A stretch of DNA of 64,000 nt from NCBI GenBank assembly GCA_018873245.2, contig JAEMBT020000004.1, forward strand, positions 6,186,573-6,250,572. The letters are read 5' to 3'. Under the pieces are notes generated by a model that worked only from the letters and a program-made list of their open reading frames with translations, was not told the DNA's origin and did no database searches. The position numbers and the translations under genes were made by a program. Source of the DNA: Archegozetes longisetosus (lineage: Eukaryota > Arthropoda > Arachnida > Sarcoptiformes > Trhypochthoniidae). Numbering within the stretch: position 1 is the first letter of the stretch; the number at the start of each line of letters is the position of its first letter. This document shows positions 48,633 through 64,000 of this stretch, in pieces.

Positions 48633-50326
48633 GAAGTTGTAGCACTATCCAATTGTTTTTTGTTTGACACCACATAAACACCATTTCCAGTGAAACTATA
48701 ATTCTTTTCGATGTAATAAATCAGTAATTGTAATAAAAAGGGATCTTTTTTCCACTTAGACTCGAACGGCTGTAGTTCTGCTAAATTAGTCATTAGCTTA
48801 TATTGATGTTTAACTAATTCATATTCATATAGTACAATGAAAATTCCATTTATTATCTGTTCTTTAGTCAGATTTAAGCCAATGAAAAACTCGATGACTT
48901 TGTTAGCATTTGAGACGTTGAGTCGACTTCCATAAGGATGCGAACCTATTTTAGTTTTGATTGGCTGGTAATCTATTTTGAAGAATTTTGATAAATAATT
49001 TTCAATAGCATTCTTGTTGTTTTTGAAGCCATCGAACTGAAGCATGACTTGTTCGAAATATTTTTTGCTGCCCACCAATTGATCTAGAGATATTGACAGG
49101 CAACCTGTCGCTTTGAGCCTTTCCAGTCTATCGAACACAGTCTTCATCTGAACAATAATTCTTAGTTTTCTCGGGTGGCTATCAAATTCTCTCAATTCTT
49201 CGCTTTCATTGAATAGCTGAAATCTGTTTTCTAATTTATCAGTATTGAGCGTCAAAACTTGAAAACTTTTTAAGATCTGATCGTCAGTTATATTTAACTT
49301 TTTCAAGAGTTTTAAGTTATTGATAATAGTACTACATTTGGTATCCAATAATTGTGGATATTTGACACTCAACTCAAGCAAAGGTTTTCCGGCAATAGTA
49401 TTGAAATTTTTCAAAATTGCTAACAAATTATTGTAGTCGACAGTTAACAAAAAACTGCTGCCTTTCAGTCGTTCGGTTGGCATTTGAAATTTTGTCATTA
49501 ATAAATCTATGTTCGACATTATACTTGAAAAACAAGTTGAATTGATTCGCGAATCCCTTTTTTCAATAATCATTAATGATCTTTCTAAACTTAAGCCTAG
49601 TTTCCACGAAATATATTTAGCGATTGATAAGCGACGAATTGTTGCAAAAGTTATCAAATCGATGTCTTTAGGATTGAATTCATTTTCAATATCTTTCTTA
49701 ACAAAGTCCGGACAATCGATAGAATTTAGCAAATATTGCAATGTATTTACGTTGGGGTCATATAAGTTCATAGCTTTGAGTTTGTTTGGTGTTTCATCCA
49801 ATAACTCTTTGAAACAGCTGTCGATTTGCACTATTCTCAACTGATCAAAACCCAATTCTTTCAAAATATAAGTCCTATTACTCAAAGTTCGCCAATGAAT
49901 AAGAAATATTTGAGGATTGAAATAAAGATCTTCTGCAGTAAAATGATCTGCAATTAATTTGATAGTTCGGTCAATTGATTCAAGTGAGTTGAGATGTGAA
50001 TCAAAAGCTGATCTGCAAATCATACAGATGTGAAAGCATTGTTGCGGTCCAAATGGAAAATGTTGCCGAAGTTTATCAAAGAAGTGCCTCTCTAAATCTG
50101 TTTTCGGCTCAAATGCAAATAATTGCGAATCAGCTTTTGTGTTCTTCTTCAAGTGAAGTCTTCCGACAATCAAAGTCGAGTGAGAGACAGATCGCAATCC
50201 ACTTAATTGTTTTTGAATACAATTCACATTAACTTGATTCATAATTAAAGACATATAAGAGTTAATACAATTGATTGCAACGACTTTATTACACGTTCTT
50301 ATGTTGGAAGCAATCAATTTTAACAT
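48620..50326 (-). CDS. Mitochondrial transcription termination factor (mTERF) family protein
   Basis: Intronless frame of 568 codons, from ATG at 50326. The first 60 residues are rich in Ile, Ser, Lys and Arg with almost no acidic residues, as expected of a mitochondrial targeting sequence. The rest is helical, with repeated L/I-x-x-Y-P-x-L/I-like motifs typical of mTERF repeats (for example LLELSVKYPQLLDTKCSTI, at about 370-390). The C-terminus (LLQLLIYYIEKNYSFTGNG) resembles insect mTTF-type proteins, which bind mtDNA and regulate transcription termination and replication pausing. The exact paralogue (mTTF versus mTERF5) is unresolved. It is the only long gene here without introns, in contrast to its neighbours. 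TTTATT at 48527-48532 (minus-strand AATAAA) lies inside the last EXOC5 intron. Confidence 0.8.
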   Translation of the reverse strand: MLKLIASNIRTCNKVVAINCINSYMSLIMNQVNVNCIQKQLSGLRSVSHSTLIVGRLHLKKNTKADSQLFAFEPKTDLERHFFDKLRQHFPFGPQQCFHICMICRSAFDSHLNSLESIDRTIKLIADHFTAEDLYFNPQIFLIHWRTLSNRTYILKELGFDQLRIVQIDSCFKELLDETPNKLKAMNLYDPNVNTLQYLLNSIDCPDFVKKDIENEFNPKDIDLITFATIRRLSIAKYISWKLGLSLERSLMIIEKRDSRINSTCFSSIMSNIDLLMTKFQMPTERLKGSSFLLTVDYNNLLAILKNFNTIAGKPLLELSVKYPQLLDTKCSTIINNLKLLKKLNITDDQILKSFQVLTLNTDKLENRFQLFNESEELREFDSHPRKLRIIVQMKTVFDRLERLKATGCLSISLDQLVGSKKYFEQVMLQFDGFKNNKNAIENYLSKFFKIDYQPIKTKIGSHPYGSRLNVSNANKVIEFFIGLNLTKEQIINGIFIVLYEYELVKHQYKLMTNLAELQPFESKWKKDPFLLQLLIYYIEKNYSFTGNGVYVVSNKKQLDSATTSYLN

Positions 50327-51567
50327 TTTTGAACATTGGTTCAATTTTAATATAATTTTGTGACATAAATATCGATACTAATTAATATTATTGGCTAAGC
50401 ATGACTATGTTTATAAATATCACAACTTTTTCAAAACAAATAACAAAACACTCTAAGCGTAATGTAAATTACGTCACTCTTTAGGTCTATTTGTTTTGAT
50501 TAAATCAAAAGTTTATTCAGAATTATCAAGTTTATTATTGACAATTAATTGTTAGTTAACTGTTTTAAACTATACTGTCTTAGGCTAATTTTTGAATCTT
50601 AAATCTCTCTTCTGGAAAGATTGATTGGATAAGACGATTACGTATCGAAATTTTGAAATGGATTAAAGATGAACTATAAGTTGTAAATTGTTTAACTTAT
50701 AATAATCTAATCTGTAATGAGTTGTAAACATAATAAGCTATTCGAAATCTAGATTGAAACTGATTACTATATCCAGAGCATTATTGTTATCGGTATCCAA
50801 ACTGCCTTGAAGAGTCACTCTTTAAATGGTGGAAATCTGTACTAATTAAGTTTGTTAAACTTTTTCAGCTAACGAAGCACACCATGTGTCAATCACACTG
50901 ACTCCTTTAGACCATAAAGTTAAGTTTGATCTGTTGGTTGATCACTCGTGCTCTGCTAAACAGTTTAGGAAGCGCTAGCCTAGAGCGCCATAGAAGGCTT
51001 AATAGATAATTGTTTGCTCGAAGTATTTCCAATATATTCGTCATTGGGGTAGTGACTCTGCCAGTAGGACCTTCTGGTGCTTGGGCACTCCAGCTCAAAC
51101 TCTCAATTCAAATCTCTCGCTAAAAAGTTCTATACTTTTAAATTGAAATTTTTCTTAATTTTTTCTAATAGTAAAGAAAAAATAGAGTAAAATAGATTAT
51201 AATTGAAGTTTAAAACTGTTACAAACTGTGTTTTAATTGGGAAGATATTTAATCAAAATGTTTGTGTTTGCATCCTACTCAAAATTTTCTGGTTTCATTG
51301 CTATATTGAGACACATGCCTTAACTTATCCTTCGGCTCTACCTTGATTAAAACTGATTACTACTTGCTTTACTGCATTGATTGCTGAATTCTCGCTCAAA
51401 CTTCTTCAATTCAGTAATATTACGACTTTTCGAACATTGATTAAAACAAACTCTAAATTCTTAGTCTGACAAATGGATCGAAGATCACAAAAGATACAAT
51501 TTATTCATAATTATAAGTTTCGATGTTTTCATAGAAAATAACACTCGAATTGATTGTTAGAAAGTTT
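50327..51567. other. Intergenic, no gene accepted
   Basis: Region between mTERF and PTGR3, both on the minus strand. A less AT-rich patch at about 50930-51110 contains a 63-codon minus-strand frame (50907-51098) with balanced composition, including a PEGPTGRVTTP segment. I recognise no family and see no clear start or splice partner. TTTATT at 51500-51505 is a plausible PTGR3 poly(A) signal. Confidence 0.45.
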
Positions 51568-53322
51568 TCAGTTATTCTGTATTTTAATGACAACTTTTCC
51601 ATTATTGCGTCCGCTTTGAAGATACTTTAGGGAAGAAAACTCAATTTAGTTAACTTATTAAACAAATCATAAATAGTTTAAGAATTACTTGCACTCCTCT
51701 GACAACTGAGTCAATTCCTTCGAACTTTCCTTCAGGTGTATTTTGACCGAAGTCAAGAACTATCTTCAGTTTATTCGTCATGATCAGTTCAATCAGTTTT
51801 TTCAGATATTCTTTGTAAAATTCTCTATAGTTTAGCATAAAAAATCCACTCAATGTCTTGGAATCCATCAGAAGCTATAACAAGTAAAGGCAAGTCTGAA
51901 TTGGTTTCAAAGTGAAAAATACAAAGTAAGAAAGTGAATACTTTTGTGGTTAAATTATGAATCGGAATATCGGGTAGCTTATCAAACTTGTAACCAGTAA
52001 TTGCACCAACAATTACAAGTCTTCCTCTAACAGCGATGTGCTTGAATAAGGTCTTAAAAACTTCTCCTCCGATTGTTTCCCAAATCACATCAATTCCACC
52101 CTTAAGAGAAAATATTTGTTTCACAAGTTTTGTAAAGTAGATATTTGGAAACTTACAGGAAATTCACGAGTCAATACTTGACCAATGTCTTCGTTTCTAT
52201 AATTGATAACTCGATCGCAACCTAACTCTTTTAGTAATTTTTCTTTTTCTTCGGAAGAAGTTGTTCCAATCACATAACACCCTTTCTGTTTGGCCCACTG
52301 AACTCCAATGTGACCTTTAATTGAGAGAAAAACGTTGTCGTAAAGTTAATTTTTCTAAGAACTGCTGTAAAACACTTTAAATATTAAAATTTCAATGTTT
52401 TTAAGGTCACGCAAATGGCTTTAAAAGACAGAACTTCAAAGATCAAGAGTTTGAGTGAACCGATTTTAGGTCTATCAGAAAATTTAGTTCATCTATTTTC
52501 GATTAGTATTAAAATACAAATTGAAAATACGATATTTTACTTGCAAACTGTAAATTAATTAAGAGTTAACAGTGGTGACAGACCTGTTCCACCTGCTGCT
52601 GCTGTGATCAAAACTTTGTCACCCTTTTTGATTTGACCAGACTTTGAATGATAAGAACTATGAAAACAATGTTAAACAGGAACAGAGTCAAATAGTACCT
52701 GATCGAGGCCTATAGAAGCTGCTAGGCCAGAAACTGTCAAAGGTATGAATTCCGGTCTCGCTTCAGGTACTGGAATAATTTCCTCAGGTTTTACGTACTG
52801 TTAAAAAAGTAACTATAAGAGTGTGTCAAATAGAAAATTATGGAAACTTTTGAAATTAACCAAATATTCGGCATAAGCTTTGGGCCGACTTGTGAAAGCA
52901 ATTGCGGGCTGTCCTGATTTAACTGTTGTCACTTTGTTTCCAACTGCTTCAACGATTCCGAGAGCCTAAAATTAGTTCGTAGATTGGTATAGTTTGAATA
53001 GTTTTCATTAATTTTGATAACATACCTCGAGCCCAATATCGAACGGAAGTTTGCCATCAGTGCCGTAACGACCAGCTGTCATGTTCACATCAGTCGCATT
53101 GACGCCCGCGTAAAGATTTTTCAATAGAACCTCATTTTCTTTGGGAGGAGTGAGCGGCACTTCAACCACTTTAGTCGCTTCTGCAAAGTTTGGCGACAAT
53201 TTGACGACTGATAACTTCTTAAAAGTTCGGATGGACACGGTTGAAGTGGAACTTTTCAGATTAACGTGAATTGCCGCATAGTTGCGGGACAAATGAGACA
53301 AAAGAAGCCGAGTTTTGAACAT
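51568..53322 (-). CDS. PTGR3: Prostaglandin reductase 3 (ZADH2), zinc-binding-ADH-domain MDR enzyme
   Basis: Eight exons, complement(join(51568..51624,51689..51856,51942..52100,52157..52314,52584..52641,52699..52797,52861..52965,53026..53322)), give 366 aa (human 377). Members of this medium-chain reductase branch use NADPH to reduce the 13,14 double bond of 15-keto-prostaglandins; the substrate here is unknown. Visible: LSVVKLSPNFAEA at the start of the catalytic domain, GVNATDVN and AGRYG, the nucleotide-binding AAAGGTG (Rossmann glycine motif), GTTSSEEK, LGCDRVINY, GGIDVIWETIGG, GRLVIVGAITGY and TPEGKFEGIDSVVRGV, closing with RNNGKVVIKI. The basic, Ser-rich first 45 residues may target mitochondria. 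No structural-zinc cysteine cluster is apparent, as in other PTGRs. Introns are short except intron 4 (about 270 bases). Confidence 0.94.
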
Positions 53323-55400
53323 TGAGTTATTTTATTTGTAAACCAAGACTGTGGTTAGGTTTGTCGTTTTTCAAAGCTAAGTTTATCAATTATATAACAA
53401 CTACACTGAAGCTCAAAGTTTAGTTGCAAAACATTAACATTGAGCGTAGTTGACATTTTGTTCAATCATTTTAGCTCTTATACAAGTTCGAGTGATCAGT
53501 CAAATCAATTTGATTGCTCTAACCAAATAGATAAGGGTTCGTTTTTTAACTAATCGGCTTTTATTTGTGGAAATCTCGTCAAACAATCGTTTTAATAGTA
53601 TTAAATACTTATTTTTTGTGAATGACTCAAAGCCTGTCTAGTCTGACAAACAAAATGCACAATTGTATGAATAATGACGTGAGGAAAGGGTATAACTTGA
53701 GTTACGTGGTTTTTCAAAAACTCAACTTAAAACATTGTTTGAAAACGATATAATAATTTGAAAAGGTTTGAATAAATGTAAAATAAATGGCTAGTTGAGT
53801 TAATGGTATTTTGAAATAGTATTTATGCTGATAGTAAGAGCTGAACAAAACCTAGAACGTGTTTAACTCAACTGAACGATTATAAAGTTACGCCATTTGT
53901 GCACACTTATTTATATTGACATATTTATAGTTGAATCACTTAAAGATAACTTTTAAGCAGATAAGTTATCGAGAAAGTTGTTAGAAACCATTCGTTAGCA
54001 AAAGGTCTAATTAAAAGTAAGTATACTATGTTTCAAACCGAGATTAATTTGATTCCTAGTGATCGCGTTAAAGCCTAGGGCACTCTAAATGATTGCGTGT
54101 CAACGATTAAGGCTATATATTATTCTTTATTTTTGATTTTTGTACTGACTTCTTATCGCTTAATTAAGTTGCAGATTCGAGATTTAGTCAAAACATTAGT
54201 GCAAGTTGAAAGAAATTGAAGTTATGAAATAGGGCTCTAGCTAAAATAGCTGCAATTGTTATTGACTCATTGTTATTGCGTTATTTTTCTACAATACAGC
54301 TGCGCGTCAACAAATTAAATTGGACTTTATTTGGCAAAGTACAGTTCAGCCTTCAATTATTATGTAATCTCTACTAATAAAACAGGATTCATCTACATTA
54401 CAGGCTTTTCATTCCTTAAGATATTCTATAATAACCTTGAGTTCAAGAACACCAACAGTGAGTGATTAATAGATGAATGCCTTAACTAGCAAAATGTTAG
54501 TTATAAAACTTAGAGCAACTTGAGCGATTCAACTTAAATATTGTTTTGGGGCAAAAATACATTGGTTTCTAACGATTGGTTACCTAAACACGTTGATTCT
54601 GCTAACGATTCTCACCAAATAACTTTCCAAACTATTAAATAAATGAAGATATCGAGGTACTTTTAGCTTAAACTTCAACAAAACTTATTTATTATATCTG
54701 AATCTTAGAGTTTAATAAGAAATGTTCTTAAATTTGAAAGGATACAATTGATAGCACAATGTGGTGACCAATTGCTAAACTCGTTGTTTCCATAAAGCTC
54801 GAACTAATAATTTTTTACGTAAAAGTATTCAACAGTTGCAAATGTTTTCAGACCAACTCATTATTTTCATTAGAATAGTACATATAAAACATTTGATATA
54901 AATGACAAATAAACTCAGTTTTGCCAATACTTTTATCATTAAATATATCAGTTTAACTTATTATTCATTTAGAAATTAAACCTATATTACAAAATGAAAA
55001 AACAATCATTGAATTGACATAAAGTTAATTGAGTTCTGAGACAATAGTTTGTTAGTATAAACTTTATACATGTAAAAAACAAGTTTCAGTTCCAATTCAT
55101 CTGTCTTATAAACGAGTGTCTGATTTTTCTAAAGTTTGAATGACAAGTTTTATCAATTAAATAATAGACAATAAGCTAGTTGTGAAGAATCGCAAATATA
55201 ATTGAGCAATTATAAAATAAATCAAAAAGAACGGAAGAGCGAATGTTTAGATGAATTTGTGGCACATATTATCTAAATTTATATTAAAATCTAATGACTT
55301 GATTGGCCCTAAATTAGTTGATATTGCAATCTCAACTTTAAGTATAACTAAACTTAATTTGATTATAAAGGTTGCACTTATAACTCGGATCGAGACTGTT
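53323..55400. other. 2.1-kb intergenic region, no gene seen
   Basis: AT-rich DNA between PTGR3 and the MAP4K gene. No frame of note; the small plus-strand frames at 55251-55699 are shadows of, or abut, the MAP4K terminal exons. Confidence 0.6.
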
Positions 55401-63044
<7,644 letters not shown>

Positions 63045-64000
63045 CTTTAATTGATACAAAAAAATATTCGTTAATGCTTTTAGTACTTAACTATTGAAAG
63101 TTGTATTTCTATTTTAGTTTTAACTCTCAAGTGAATCAGTACGATTAAAAGCAACAATTAAGTATTTAAGTTACTAAATAATTAGTCAGTAAATAGGCCT
63201 AGTTCAAGCGATTTGACTTGAGTGTTTTCCAAAATCGCTTTTTATTACAATATTATGATTTTTCTACAAAATAATTGTTTATTTCAAAGTATTGAGAGAA
63301 TGAAAAAAGATAATTTTGGATATTGAAAGCAATCAACTTGGTCATAGTAGGGATTCATTTATTAGATGTACTTTATCTTTGTTTACTAGATTTGAATAAA
63401 TAAATAATAGCGAAATAACAGAAGTCACAACAGCTATTGTCGTAAAATATTTGCAGATTCATTGTCACAATTATCGTCTGCAAGATTAACAAATGTCAAA
63501 CAAACGATATGACATGAGAAATTTGTGATGTTATGTTAAGTTCAAAAATCCAAATGATTGGCATTAATTTCTACTAAAAAGTAAACCTTAAGTGCATTGA
63601 ATGAGATTAGGAATTTTCCATTTTGTTTAATTGTTGTCATTTAAAGGTAGTCAAAATAATTGCACAATTAGGTAAACTTTCAAGTAATAAACGGTTGGAG
63701 TAAACGAAAGCTGAAAAATTGTCTACACCTAGAGTAATGAAAACAGAGTTTAGAATCATTTAATGCCTGAGAGTGTCGAAACATTTGAAGTAAAGCTGAA
63801 TTAGGAAAAAACAAGCGTTTATTAGGAATGAGACAAAATTCAGCTTAATTACAAGATAATGGTTAAGCGATAAGCCTAATGAATAAGACCTAAATTAAGA
63901 GGTAAGAAAAAATGAGCCAAATCATGGTATTGCAAATCGGTTTCTATTTTAAACTTCAATAACTAATAATAACAAACAAAATAATTAAACTTATCTATCC
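63045..64000. other. Part of MAP4K intron 1, no exon found
   Basis: No minus-strand match to the glycine-rich loop region (VGNGTYGQVYK-like) that must precede the exon at 63044, so the 5' exon(s) are outside the window. Confidence 0.65.

Noticed and set aside
51060-51120. tRNA-like box near the end of the GC-richer patch
   Set aside because: The TTCAAAT sequence is not flanked by complementary arms, so no cloverleaf can form.

Overview
This window is nuclear DNA from an animal. Most protein-coding genes are split by short GT-AG introns (commonly 55-100 bases). The DNA is strongly AT-rich outside exons, and every gene I could name is a conserved metazoan or eukaryotic family. The small introns, close gene spacing and retention of RAB24 and PTGR3 (which I believe Drosophila lacks) fit a small-genome arthropod, possibly an acariform mite; that placement is inference, and no rRNA or mitochondrial marker is present to test it. 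I saw no CRISPR array, operon, prophage or other prokaryotic feature.

Layout. 1-13 kb: the 3' part of an LZTS/Fez1-type coiled-coil gene (+), an unassigned five-finger C2H2 gene (-), a short PAR-like bZIP gene (+) and the splicing factor ISY1 (-). 13-27 kb: hexokinase (+), hormone-sensitive lipase LIPE (+) and a mitochondrial sideroflexin (+). 27-30 kb: PLPBP (-), tail-to-tail with the sideroflexin, then RAB24 (+). 30-34 kb: gene-poor DNA with a 140-base mariner-like MITE and a 91-base CT tract. 34-44 kb: INPP5A (+), with long 5' introns and two possible C-termini. 45-50 kb: MANBAL (-) head-to-head with the exocyst gene EXOC5 (+), which overlaps the end of an intronless mTERF gene (-). 51-53 kb: PTGR3/ZADH2 (-). 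55-63 kb: most of a misshapen/TNIK-type MAP4K gene (-), whose first exon lies beyond the window.

The genes are ordinary housekeeping and signalling genes and do not form one pathway. Loose themes are energy metabolism (hexokinase, LIPE, sideroflexin), membrane traffic (RAB24, EXOC5) and signalling (INPP5A, MAP4K). I reconstructed the exon structures by hand from reading frame, splice signals and family alignment from memory; nearly all models close in frame over their full length.

I found no clearly new multi-gene system. The most interesting observations are a predicted switch between a CaaX-box and a PDZ-ligand C-terminus in INPP5A, a LIPE model whose first coding exon is only the ATG, two GC-AG introns (one beside a 19-nt microexon), an antisense overlap of two coding regions, and several inverted-repeat elements inside introns.
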